A DNA stretch of 11,017 nt from JAGLQA01 sp023135565 (GCA_030639305.1 DAOWCY010000227.1:1-11017); one strand, 5' to 3'. Shown: positions 1-5,852, counted from the stretch's first letter. Made by a program: numbers and translations. Notes: generated from the letters alone by a model not told the origin.

Positions 1-27
1 ACTTTTTTGAAGGTTCGGTATGCCGAT

Positions 28-106
28 GGCCCCCGACGAAAAACTCATTGGGGGCGGCCCCCGGCAGGGACTACCCTCCCCACGTGGTGGGGCCGCCGGA
101 GGCAAG
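28..106 (+). repeat. Intergenic structured repeat, copy 1 (interrupted)
   Basis: This copy ends with GCCGCCGGAGGCAAG (92-106), the same 3' block seen ahead of sufC and sufS and in the array at the right edge. It also contains the GGCCCCCGGCAGGG segment (56-69), but about 20 bases separate the two blocks that are adjacent in other copies. That extra stretch forms a hairpin of its own: CCCCAC (78-83) pairs with GTGGGG (87-92). GCCCCC (29-34) can also pair with GGGGGC (50-55). It lies in the leader of the FHA gene and points towards it. The first bases of the window resemble the AACTTTTT arm of other copies, so the element probably begins outside the window. Confidence 0.6.
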
Positions 107-133
107 GTTTGACGCACTACTACTATAAACAAA

Positions 134-163
134 GGGGTCGGCGACCCCAGCCCAAAAAGGAGG
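134..163 (+). promoter_or_regulatory. Leader hairpin and ribosome binding site of the FHA gene
   Basis: GGGGTC (134-139) and GACCCC (143-148) form a perfect 6-bp stem with a GGC loop. A strong Shine-Dalgarno sequence, AAGGAGG (157-163), lies four bases before the ATG at 168. No T-run follows the stem, so it does not look like a terminator. No convincing sigma-A promoter is visible in 1-167: TTGACG (109) and TATAAA (124) are only 9 bp apart. Transcription may therefore enter from upstream of the window. Confidence 0.5.
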
Positions 164-167
164 CATT

Positions 168-1463
168 ATGGAGTTTGACATGAACAATCAAGTTCGTTTA
201 CAAGGATTAACCGGCGATTTCAAAGAGAGCCAATTTCCTTTGGATAAAGAAGAATTTTTTATCGGCAGGCTGCCCAAAAACGATATGGTCATCGATGAAG
301 AAACTATCTCTTCGCAGCACGCTAAAATAATCAAAGAAGGAGATCAATTCGAAATCTATGACCTGGGTTCCACCAACGGCACTTTCGTTAACGGCAAAAA
401 AATCGATAAATCTCCCCTGCGCACAGATGACAAAATCAAATTCGACATTTTTGAATTTCAATTCATCAATCCTTTCGATGTGCCGAAAACGGTGTTATCC
501 GAATCCGTCGATCCTGATGAAATCAAAAAAACCATGGTTCGTCCTTTACCCCAGGCAGCGCTCGACCAGGAGGCCACTCTGCAACTGCCGACGCCGGACG
601 TCACCATGCGAATGCCTACTGAAGGTGCAACGATTCCAATTCCGAATCGAGAAGCAAAAACGCCAACCCCTACCGGGGAAGAAACCATCAGGCTCCCTGT
701 TCGAGACATAACGCCGCCACCGCCGCCACTGCCTACCCAGGAAGAAACCATCAGGCTCCCTGTTCGAGACATAACGCCGCCACCGCCGCCACTGCCTACC
801 CAGGAAGAAACCATCAGGCTGCCGGCCCAAGAACAACCGGTGCAGACACCTCCCCCTCCGCCAAAACCACAAGCAGCAACCCAGCCTGAACAACCGGTGC
901 GGGAAGCAGTGCAGCCGGAACAACCGGCGCCGCAAATGTATCCCCCCGCCGCCCCAAAAAAGGGCAATATTTATGTAGGCGTTGTCCTGGGAGTTTTGGC
1001 AGCGCTGCTAATCGGGTACATAGGGGTTATGTTAGGCATCTGGTCCGCCGCTAATTTTTCTACAGCTAATATGCAAAGGCTGCCCACAACCTCGATTGCC
1101 ATCTTCCCCCTTTATCATCTTCATACGCCGTGGCTGCAAGCTCAATTTAGTTTTTCCACTATTATTATTCTTTTGGGCATGCTCGCGGGCTTGATCTTAG
1201 GAGGCGCGCTAACCCAGCGTTTCGCCCGTGGGAGCCGGTTGAAGAGTGCGCTGTTCTTCAGTATATTTTACGTTCTCAGCATATTTGCCGCTCAATTGGC
1301 GGTGATGGAGTTCAGGTTCGCCTTGTTTACCCGATCCTATTACAGCGCCGGCCTGGGCATCCAGCAAACACTACTAAACATTCCCGTTACCGTCATTTAT
1401 ATATTTTTGGTTTGCTTAATATTTTCTTTTATCGGCTCATTCCTTTCAAAAAGAAGCCATTGA
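168..1463 (+). CDS. FHA-domain membrane protein with Pro/Thr-rich repeat linker
   Basis: The 431-residue protein starts with a forkhead-associated (FHA) domain at about residues 10-100. It shows the family landmarks IGR (R34), SSQH (48-51) and STNG (68-71), which contact a phosphothreonine peptide. Residues 110-265 form a low-complexity linker in which a T-x-x-hydrophobic-P motif recurs (T137, T146, T155, T173, T194, T215), including two identical 21-residue units. About four hydrophobic spans follow (roughly 267-291, 330-348, 359-380, 404-425), so the FHA domain should be cytoplasmic and the C-terminus embedded in the membrane. There is no signal peptide. The start is fixed by AAGGAGG four bases upstream; the internal ATG at 180 is too far from it. 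By family knowledge such a protein is an adaptor for Ser/Thr-kinase signalling. The partner is unknown and no kinase or phosphatase gene is in the window. The C-terminal half matches no family I can name. Confidence 0.85.
   Translation: MEFDMNNQVRLQGLTGDFKESQFPLDKEEFFIGRLPKNDMVIDEETISSQHAKIIKEGDQFEIYDLGSTNGTFVNGKKIDKSPLRTDDKIKFDIFEFQFINPFDVPKTVLSESVDPDEIKKTMVRPLPQAALDQEATLQLPTPDVTMRMPTEGATIPIPNREAKTPTPTGEETIRLPVRDITPPPPPLPTQEETIRLPVRDITPPPPPLPTQEETIRLPAQEQPVQTPPPPPKPQAATQPEQPVREAVQPEQPAPQMYPPAAPKKGNIYVGVVLGVLAALLIGYIGVMLGIWSAANFSTANMQRLPTTSIAIFPLYHLHTPWLQAQFSFSTIIILLGMLAGLILGGALTQRFARGSRLKSALFFSIFYVLSIFAAQLAVMEFRFALFTRSYYSAGLGIQQTLLNIPVTVIYIFLVCLIFSFIGSFLSKRSH
678..820 (+). repeat. 63-bp in-frame tandem repeat inside the FHA gene
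   Basis: Two perfect 63-bp units (678-740 and 741-803) are followed by the first 17 bases of a third. Each full unit encodes EETIRLPVRDITP followed by a polyproline stretch. Perfect identity at the DNA level suggests a recent duplication, and unit number may vary between strains. Confidence 0.92.
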
Positions 1464-1553
1464 ATGGAGAAGCGAAAAGGGGAGATAAAATAGCCCTATA
1501 GATTTCACGAATGCCCGTTTGCTGAAAGCGGGATGCCGAACGCTGAATGCCGC

Positions 1554-1587
1554 TAACAATTAAGCTCCACCGGGGGCTTAATTGTTA
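1554..1587. terminator. Stem-loop between convergent genes
   Basis: A perfect 12-bp stem (1554-1565 with 1576-1587, TAACAATTAAGC against its complement) encloses a 10-base loop. It lies between the FHA gene and the convergent amidotransferase gene, and its right arm contains the amidotransferase stop codon (1585-1587). The position suits a bidirectional terminator. Neither strand has a clean T-run after the stem, so termination strength is uncertain. Confidence 0.55.
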
Positions 1588-2151
1588 CTCCCTGGAACGC
1601 ACGATAGTGACAAAATTTAAAAGCATCCGCGGGTTTAAGAATTCCGGGTGGAACTGGGTGGTGTAAATAGGCAGGCGGCGATGTTTTATGGCTTCCACTT
1701 TGCAGGTCCCGGAGTGAGCCAGCAGGACAAAATCTTCGGGCAGGGTAATGGAATCAAAATGATTCTGCCTGACCATAAACCTATCCGGGAAACCCTGGAA
1801 AACCGGGTCGCGGTTGTCGATTTCTACGAAAAAATCCCCTACTTCTTTTTCCAGGCTGCGCAGCAGTTCCGCGCCGTATAACCTGCCGACGATATGATGA
1901 CCGGCGCAAATGCCGAATACCGGTTTAGCGGCGGTTTTGATCCACTGGAAATAAGGCTGCCGACTGTCCGCGATATCGTTGCCCCGGGGCGAACCGGAAA
2001 GAAAAACGCCTTCATACTCGCTTATTTCGGTTTCGAGGGTATCCTCGTATTCGATGGTTTTAGAGTCGATACCGGCATCTTTGAGAATTTTCTCTAAAGG
2101 TTCGCAAAACTCGCCGATGCCTTTTTCCGCATTATTTACGATCAAAAACAT
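1585..2151 (-). CDS. Stand-alone class-I glutamine amidotransferase
   Basis: The 188-residue protein is a single GATase-1 domain. The nucleophile elbow reads GICAGH with C82, and the rest of the triad is in QFHPE (H168, E170). This family releases ammonia from glutamine for a synthase partner. Size and layout resemble the separate glutaminase subunit of archaeal-type GMP synthase and other free-standing GuaA-N-like proteins, but no ATP-pyrophosphatase partner is in the window, so the acceptor reaction cannot be assigned. The segment GSPRG (53-57) sits where the oxyanion-side loop lies in GuaA-type enzymes. The start ATG is preceded by a modest GAAAAGGCAAG ribosome binding site. The gene is transcribed alone on the minus strand from its own promoter at 2232-2260. 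Confidence 0.8.
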   Translation of the reverse strand: MFLIVNNAEKGIGEFCEPLEKILKDAGIDSKTIEYEDTLETEISEYEGVFLSGSPRGNDIADSRQPYFQWIKTAAKPVFGICAGHHIVGRLYGAELLRSLEKEVGDFFVEIDNRDPVFQGFPDRFMVRQNHFDSITLPEDFVLLAHSGTCKVEAIKHRRLPIYTTQFHPEFLNPRMLLNFVTIVRSRE

Positions 2152-2231
2152 TTTCTTGCCTTTTCGTGTTGTCGATATTTGTCGGTTGATATGATCTCTT
2201 TTAGCAGCCTTACTATACGGTTTCGGTCGAT

Positions 2232-2260
2232 ATTGTATAATAGAACTGTTATTTTGTCAA
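2232..2260 (-). promoter_or_regulatory. Sigma-A promoter of the amidotransferase gene
   Basis: On the minus strand a perfect -35 box TTGACA (2255-2260) is followed after 17 bp by TACAAT (2232-2237), one mismatch from consensus. Transcription would start near 2225, giving an untranslated leader of about 75 bases before the start codon at 2151. Confidence 0.75.
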
Positions 2261-2284
2261 GATTACACCCAGATTCCTGTCAAA

Positions 2285-2323
2285 TTGCCTCCGGCGGCCA
2301 AAAACCTTTTTGTAAAAAGGTTT
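2285..2323 (-). repeat. Intergenic structured repeat, copy 2 (minus orientation)
   Basis: Read on the minus strand, this copy carries a perfect 10-bp AT-rich stem, AAACCTTTTT (2314-2323) with AAAAAGGTTT (2302-2311). The family's 3' block GCCGCCGGAGGCAA (2285-2298) follows directly. It points towards the amidotransferase gene but lies upstream of that gene's promoter, so it would not be in the predicted transcript. The hairpin arms differ in sequence from the AAAAAGTTT type, but the layout (AT-rich hairpin, then GC block) is the same. Confidence 0.7.
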
Positions 2324-2490
2324 CTGGACTTCCAAAAATTTTTCATGAGCGATACGTCCAGAAAAAAATTTAACCGATTTGCGCAGGCTGCACAGAGTAA
2401 AAGTTTGTAATATACCACCCAAACTTTGTCGCAAACCGGTGTAAACTACCGATATACCTCCTTAATTTCATGATCTACGCAATAAGCTTC

Positions 2491-2517
2491 CCCCTATTTT
2501 TCCCGGTTTTGGAAAAA
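2491..2517. repeat. 27-bp direct repeat, left copy
   Basis: This 27-bp segment starts CCCCTATTTT and continues through GGTTTTG to an A-run. It matches 3297-3323 at 25 of 27 positions (differences at bases 11 and 22) in the same orientation. The two copies bracket the two small antitoxin genes. Confidence 0.8.
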
Positions 2518-2555
2518 CCGGATTGTTACAGCCTTTAGTTTTCGGTACTCAGCAT

Positions 2556-2789
2556 TTAAGCGGTTTGAATTTTTTCTCTCAACCAAAAATTAACAAGCGC
2601 CTGTGAGGACATTTTTTTCGATTTAGCGATTTCAGTTAATTTCCCGGCAATGTCGCTGTCGATAGAAAAGAGATGTGTTCTTTTTTTGAGGTTTACTTCA
2701 AAGTCGGTTTCGGGCATGTGGTCCCAGCAATCGCCTAAATCGTTGTTATCGAAAAAGTTAACTAATTCATCTATATCAAAATTTGTCAC
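2556..2789 (-). CDS. CopG-type antitoxin (BrnA-like), orphan
   Basis: The 77-residue protein resembles the CopG-antitoxin family (PF12441 type): an acidic N-terminus with FFDNNDLGDCWD, a strand-forming segment around FEVNLKKRTHLFSID (30-44), and a helix-turn-helix-like tail with KLTEIAKSKKMSSQALVNFWL. Such ribbon-helix-helix antitoxins neutralise a small RNase toxin of the BrnT/DUF4258 type and repress their own promoter. No toxin gene is found on either side, so it appears orphaned. The start codon is GTG (2787-2789). A GGAGA lies 20 bases upstream, too far to act as a ribosome binding site, and the predicted transcript begins almost at the GTG, which suggests leaderless translation. The family call rests on remembered consensus, not a search. 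Confidence 0.7.
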   Translation of the reverse strand: MTNFDIDELVNFFDNNDLGDCWDHMPETDFEVNLKKRTHLFSIDSDIAGKLTEIAKSKKMSSQALVNFWLREKIQTA

Positions 2790-2795
2790 ATCTAA

Positions 2796-2824
2796 TTAAT
2801 AGTATAATTTCTCCAATTTGTCAA
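2796..2824 (-). promoter_or_regulatory. Promoter of the CopG-type antitoxin
   Basis: On the minus strand TTGACA (2819-2824) is followed after 17 bp by TATTAA (2796-2801). The expected start site, about 7 bases beyond the -10 box, falls at about 2789, on the GTG start codon. The 9-mer TGACAAATT occurs over the -35 box (2815-2823) and again at the start codon (2780-2788), 35 bp apart. This is a plausible direct-repeat operator for autorepression. Confidence 0.6.
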
Positions 2825-2882
2825 GCGATAAATGGTAATCTCCACACTCAACACACGAATCGACGCGATTGGTCTCTCAAAG

Positions 2883-2912
2883 AATCGGGAAATTACTCTT
2901 CACTCCCCGATT
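2883..2912 (-). terminator. Possible terminator after the YgiT-type gene
   Basis: AATCGGG (2883-2889) and CCCGATT (2906-2912) form a perfect 7-bp stem about 35 bases beyond the stop codon of the zinc-finger gene. On the minus strand the stem runs into TTCTTT, a weak U-tract. A smaller hairpin, TGCTGT (2923-2928) with ACAGCA (2934-2939), lies between it and the gene. Confidence 0.35.
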
Positions 2913-2947
2913 GAAAGCTATTTGCTGTTTCGGACAGCAGACAGGAT

Positions 2948-3172
2948 TCAAGCAGCATAGCGAACAATCTCTAATTCAGCGGATGGATTCACGCCTGCCA
3001 GGATGGTTTCAATTCCTTCCATCACAGGGTCTTCAATTAAGTATTCCCTGCAACTTTCACATTGAAAAACAGGAAGGTCTTTAAAAATGACAATACTTCT
3101 TTCATCGCGCTTAAAAGGCAGATAGGTTTGTGTATGTTCAAGTTTACCGCCGCAAATATGACACTTCATCAT
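2948..3172 (-). CDS. YgiT/MqsA-type zinc-finger antitoxin-like protein
   Basis: The protein has 74 residues from the chosen start and reads MMKCHICGGKLEH onward. Two CxxC pairs (C4/C7 and C38/C41) would bind one zinc, the hallmark of YgiT-type zinc-finger antitoxins such as the N-terminal domain of MqsA. The C-terminus ends in the usual VRYAA-like manner, so the domain looks complete, but MqsA's DNA-binding helix-turn-helix domain is absent. The start at 3172 is supported by AAAGGAG (3179-3185) six bases upstream. A longer frame to 3217 lacks a ribosome binding site. Family members normally follow a DUF4258 or MqsR-like toxin gene. The upstream space here holds only the divergent suf promoter region, so the toxin is missing. 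Confidence 0.72.
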   Translation of the reverse strand: MMKCHICGGKLEHTQTYLPFKRDERSIVIFKDLPVFQCESCREYLIEDPVMEGIETILAGVNPSAELEIVRYAA

Positions 3173-3260
3173 TTTCGTCTCCTTTACTTTCCTGCTTACA
3201 AGTATTATCAATATCACAAATCAAAACTTATTTCAAGACCGAATTAACAAATTTAAGATT

Positions 3261-3292
3261 AGGGGAACGGAAGTTTGAAATATACTTCCCCT
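3261..3292. other. Competing hairpins upstream of the suf promoter
   Basis: AGGGGAA (3261-3267) can pair with TTCCCCT (3286-3292). Alternatively GGAAGT (3269-3274) pairs with ACTTCC (3284-3289). The two stems exclude each other. The element lies between the divergent zinc-finger gene and the suf operon; no function is assigned. Confidence 0.35.
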
Positions 3293-3296
3293 ACCT

Positions 3297-3323
3297 CCCC
3301 TATTTTCCCCGGTTTTGAAAAAA
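3297..3323. repeat. 27-bp direct repeat, right copy
   Basis: Second copy of the repeat at 2491-2517, 25 of 27 bases identical and in the same orientation. It ends 13 bp before the suf -35 box. Confidence 0.8.
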
Positions 3324-3332
3324 ATTAAGATA

Positions 3333-3357
3333 ATAGTTGACAAAATTAGTAAACTAT
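3333..3357. promoter_or_regulatory. IscR (Rrf2-family) type-1-like operator
   Basis: This 25-bp imperfect palindrome begins ATAGTTGAC and ends AGTAAACTAT; 10 of 12 base pairs are symmetrical about the centre. Compared with the published E. coli IscR type-1 site (ATASYYGACT half plus its partner half), it agrees at 23 of 25 positions; only positions 10 and 19 differ. It covers the -35 box and most of the spacer of the suf promoter, where a bound repressor would block RNA polymerase. In known systems the [2Fe-2S] form of IscR binds type-1 sites, so the operon should be repressed when clusters are plentiful and induced by iron limitation or oxidative damage. No IscR gene is in the window. Confidence 0.78.
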
Positions 3358-3365
3358 TCTATAAT
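3337..3365 (+). promoter_or_regulatory. Consensus sigma-A promoter of the suf operon
   Basis: TTGACA (3337-3342) and TATAAT (3360-3365) are both perfect consensus boxes separated by an ideal 17 bp. Transcription should begin near 3372, about 20 bases before the sufB start, with GAGGG (3384-3388) as the ribosome binding site. So strong a core promoter fits control by repression. Confidence 0.88.
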
Positions 3366-3392
3366 AATGCATTAGTAAATAGTGAGGGCACT

Positions 3393-4868
3393 ATGAAAAA
3401 TATGAACGTGTATGAGACTGAAAAACGCAGCGAAAACGAAGTGATAGCTGAATTGGCCAATCGGGAATACAAATACGGTTTCGAGACCCACATCGAAATG
3501 GATACGGCTCCTAAAGGCTTAAACGAAGACGTCATCCGCCTGATTTCCAAAAAAAAACACGAACCGAAATTTCTTTTGGAGTGGCGTTTGAAAGCCTTCC
3601 GCCACTGGCAGAACATGAAGATGCCCAACTGGTCGAACCTGAACATCGACCCCATCGACTTCCAGAAGATCGTCTATTACGCCGCCCCGAAAAAGAAAAA
3701 AAATCTCGACAGCTTAGACCAGGTAGATGAAGAATTATTGGATACTTTCGACCGCCTTGGCATCCCTCTCTTAGAACAGAAACGGCTGTCCGGCGTGGCC
3801 GTAGACGCGATTTTCGACAGCGTCTCCGTAGCCACCACTTTCCAGGACAAGCTGGCGGAAGTAGGCATCATTTTCTGCTCCTTTTCCGAAGCAGTGCAAA
3901 ACCATCCGGATTTAATCAAAAAATACTTAGGTTCTGTCGTACCTTACCGGGATAACTTTTTTGCCGCCCTGAACTCGGCTGTCTTCAGCGACGGCACTTT
4001 CTGTTATATTCCCAAAGGGGTGCAGGCGCCTATGGAACTCTCCAGCTACTTTCGCATCAATACGGCCAACACCGGCCAGTTTGAGCGCACCCTGATCGTC
4101 GCCGAGGAAGGCAGTTCAGTCAGCTACTTAGAAGGCTGCACCGCCCCTAAACGGGACGTAAACCAGCTCCATGCGGCGGTAGTTGAATTGGTGGCTTTAG
4201 ACGATGCCAAAATCAAATATTCCACGGTGCAAAACTGGTATCCCGGCGATAAGGAAGGCAAAGGGGGCATCTATAATTTCGTAACCAAACGGGGACTATG
4301 TAAAGGTAAAAATTCTAAGATTTCCTGGACCCAGGTAGAGACCGGTTCGGCCATTACCTGGAAGTATCCCGGTTGTATCCTGAAAGGAGATAATTCCGTG
4401 GGGGAATTTTACTCGGTAGCGGTGACCAACCACCACCAACAGGCCGATACGGGCACCAAGATGATCCACTTAGGCAAAAACACGAAAAGCACCATTATTT
4501 CCAAAGGCATTTCAGCCGGTAAGAGCAGCAACTCCTACCGCGGTTTAGTGCGCATCGGGAAAAACGCGGAAAACGCCCGTAATTTTTCTCGATGCGATTC
4601 GCTGTTGATCGGGGATCAATGCGGCGCTCATACCTTTCCATATATCGAAGTGGCGAATAACAGTGCCGGCATGGAGCATGAAGCCACCACATCCAAAATA
4701 GGCGAAGACCAGTTGTTTTATTTGCAGCAGCGTGGACTCTCCGTAGAGGATGCGGTCAACATGATCGTAAACGGATTTTGTAAAGAAGTTTTCAAAGAGC
4801 TGCCCTTAGAGTTTGCGGTAGAAGCGCAGAAACTCTTAGAGCTAAAACTCGAAGACAGCGTAGGTTAA
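3393..4868 (+). CDS. sufB: SufB, Fe-S cluster scaffold protein
   Basis: This 491-residue cytoplasmic protein is the SufB subunit of the SufBC2D complex, on which Fe-S clusters are assembled before transfer to target proteins. The C-terminal core is nearly canonical: CDSLLIGDQCGAHTFPYIEV at 401-420, then MEHEATTSKIGEDQLFYL. C401 and E430 have the same 29-residue spacing as C405 and E434 of E. coli SufB, residues implicated in nascent cluster assembly with a SufD histidine. Length matches the family. The reading frame is open upstream to an ATG at 3315, but those codons overlap the promoter; the ATG at 3393 has GAGGG four bases ahead and is the likely start. It is the first gene of the operon, unlike the Bacillus order where sufB is last. 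Regulation is predicted through the IscR-like site at the promoter. Confidence 0.96.
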   Translation: MKNMNVYETEKRSENEVIAELANREYKYGFETHIEMDTAPKGLNEDVIRLISKKKHEPKFLLEWRLKAFRHWQNMKMPNWSNLNIDPIDFQKIVYYAAPKKKKNLDSLDQVDEELLDTFDRLGIPLLEQKRLSGVAVDAIFDSVSVATTFQDKLAEVGIIFCSFSEAVQNHPDLIKKYLGSVVPYRDNFFAALNSAVFSDGTFCYIPKGVQAPMELSSYFRINTANTGQFERTLIVAEEGSSVSYLEGCTAPKRDVNQLHAAVVELVALDDAKIKYSTVQNWYPGDKEGKGGIYNFVTKRGLCKGKNSKISWTQVETGSAITWKYPGCILKGDNSVGEFYSVAVTNHHQQADTGTKMIHLGKNTKSTIISKGISAGKSSNSYRGLVRIGKNAENARNFSRCDSLLIGDQCGAHTFPYIEVANNSAGMEHEATTSKIGEDQLFYLQQRGLSVEDAVNMIVNGFCKEVFKELPLEFAVEAQKLLELKLEDSVG

Positions 4869-4890
4869 ATTAAACTATGATAGAGAAAAT

Positions 4891-4960
4891 TAAACAAAAG
4901 TTTTTGGGGGGGTTGAGGGGGGCAATTTTTCAAAAACGCCCCCCCACCGCCGGAGGCAAG
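4891..4960 (+). repeat. Intergenic structured repeat, copy 3 (sufB-sufC)
   Basis: This copy begins TAAACAAAAG and ends in CCGCCGGAGGCAAG, 19 bases before the sufC start. It contains a G7 run (4906-4912), a G6 run (4917-4922) and a C7 run (4939-4945). Several stems compete: 4917-4923 with 4938-4944, 4906-4912 with 4939-4945, or GTTTTTG (4900-4906) with CAAAAAC (4931-4937). It is closely related to copy 4 inside sufC. A separate TGGAGGT (4968-4974) serves as the sufC ribosome binding site. Confidence 0.75.
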
Positions 4961-4979
4961 AAAAGCCTGGAGGTAAAAA

Positions 4980-5852
4980 ATGTTAGAAATAAAAAATCTT
5001 CACGTAGACATCGCCGGTAAACCGATCTTAAAAGGCATAAATCTTTCGGTTCAGCCCGGCGAAGTACATGCAATCATGGGACCCAACGGTTCCGGCAAGA
5101 GCACCCTGACCCAGGTCCTGGCCGGCCGGGAGGATTATGAAATCAGCAAAGGCGAAATTCTCTACAAAGGCAAAAACCTGCTGGAATTAGAACCGGAAAT
5201 GCGCGCCCGGGAGGGAATTTTCGTTGCTTTCCAGTACCCGGTGGAGATTCCCGGCGTAAAGAACTCCTATTTTTTACGCACCGCCTTAAACGCTGTCCGC
5301 AAGCACAGGAACCTGGAAGAACTCGACGCCATGGATTTTTATAACCTGTTGGAAAAGCATATGGAAGAGATCGGCATGGACCCGGAGATGCTGCACCGGT
5401 CGGTGAACGAAGGTTTTTCCGGCGGTGAAAAGAAGCGCAATGAAATCTTGCAGTTAACGGTTTTGCAGCCTGAACTGGCTATTTTAGACGAAACCGATTC
5501 CGGTTTAGACATAGACGCTTTAAAAATCGTATCTTCCGGCGTCAACCGGTTTATGCACGCCGACAGGGCAGTTATTGTCATCACCCATTACCAGCGGCTG
5601 CTCAACTATATAAAACCTGATTTTGTTCATGTGTTGTCCGGCGGCAGGATCGTCAAGTCCGGCGGAAAAGAGTTAGCCTTAGAATTAGAAGAAAGGGGCT
5701 ACGACTGGCTAAGCAAAAAAACCCCCGGCGGGGGCGCCCTATTAACCCCGGCTGAGAAAGCCAAAGACGAACTAAACAAAAGTTTTTTGGGGGGTCAAGG
5801 GGGGCAATTTTTCAAAAACGCCCCCCTTGTCGCCGAAGGCAAGGAGGCATAA
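4980..5852 (+). CDS. sufC: SufC, ABC-type ATPase of the Fe-S assembly complex
   Basis: This ATPase drives conformational change in SufBC2D. All nucleotide-binding motifs are present: Walker A GPNGSGKST (34-42), Q-loop Q85, signature SGGEKKR (147-153), Walker B ending LAILDE (E171), D-loop SGLD, and H-loop H203. Family homology ends near DWLSKK (242-247), where E. coli SufC (about 248 residues) also stops. Here the protein runs on to 290 residues. The last 25 or so (SFLGGQGGQFFKN and beyond) are a translation of the repeat element at 5774-5843, so the natural stop seems to have been replaced. The tail is rich in Gly and Phe and probably unstructured; whether it affects function is unknown. TGGAGGT lies five bases before the ATG. 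The stop codon is one base before the sufD start. Confidence 0.96.
   Translation: MLEIKNLHVDIAGKPILKGINLSVQPGEVHAIMGPNGSGKSTLTQVLAGREDYEISKGEILYKGKNLLELEPEMRAREGIFVAFQYPVEIPGVKNSYFLRTALNAVRKHRNLEELDAMDFYNLLEKHMEEIGMDPEMLHRSVNEGFSGGEKKRNEILQLTVLQPELAILDETDSGLDIDALKIVSSGVNRFMHADRAVIVITHYQRLLNYIKPDFVHVLSGGRIVKSGGKELALELEERGYDWLSKKTPGGGALLTPAEKAKDELNKSFLGGQGGQFFKNAPLVAEGKEA
5774..5843 (+). repeat. Structured repeat, copy 4, inside the sufC 3' end
   Basis: This copy closely matches copy 3, from AACAAAAG through the paired G6 runs (5789-5794, 5799-5804) to GCCGAAGGCAAG. Here it is translated as the C-terminal tail of SufC. AAGGGGGGC (5797-5805) and GCCCCCCTT (5820-5828) form a perfect 9-bp stem. 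The end of the element overlaps the sufD ribosome binding site AAGGAGG (5841-5847). Confidence 0.78.

Larger units (their letters stand above)
2152..2555. other. 404-bp non-coding stretch with several inverted repeats
   Basis: I see no credible gene here. Besides the amidotransferase promoter and an inverted repeat-family copy (listed separately), there are several structures. TTTCTGGAC (2321-2329) pairs with GTCCAGAAA (2356-2364). AAAGTTTG (2400-2407) pairs with CAAACTTT (2420-2427). CCGGTTTT (2503-2510) pairs with AAAACCGG (2514-2521). None is followed by a clear T-run on either strand. The small open frames here are explained by repeat-derived sequence. Confidence 0.5.

Noticed and set aside
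458..967. Long minus-strand open frames opposite the FHA gene linker
   Set aside because: They translate to Gly/Trp/Arg-rich repeats that mirror the proline-rich repeat on the plus strand. They have no family features and overlap a well-supported gene.
1514..1532. Hairpin CCCGTTT/AAAGCGGG after the FHA gene
   Set aside because: It has a bulge, a short stem and no T-run. The longer stem at 1554-1587 is the better terminator candidate.
2236..2260. Second IscR-like site at the amidotransferase promoter
   Set aside because: The TTGACAAAAT part and the CTAT end resemble the suf site, but only about 15 of 25 positions fit and the palindrome is missing. The shared part is mostly the -35 box.
2249..2434. 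61-residue minus-strand open frame
   Set aside because: It runs through repeat copy 2 and neighbouring inverted repeats, shows no family pattern, and has no promoter or ribosome site of its own.
3315..3392. Upstream ATG extending SufB by 26 residues
   Set aside because: The extra codons overlap the -35 and -10 boxes and the IscR-like operator, and there is no ribosome binding site before 3315. The ATG at 3393 has both.
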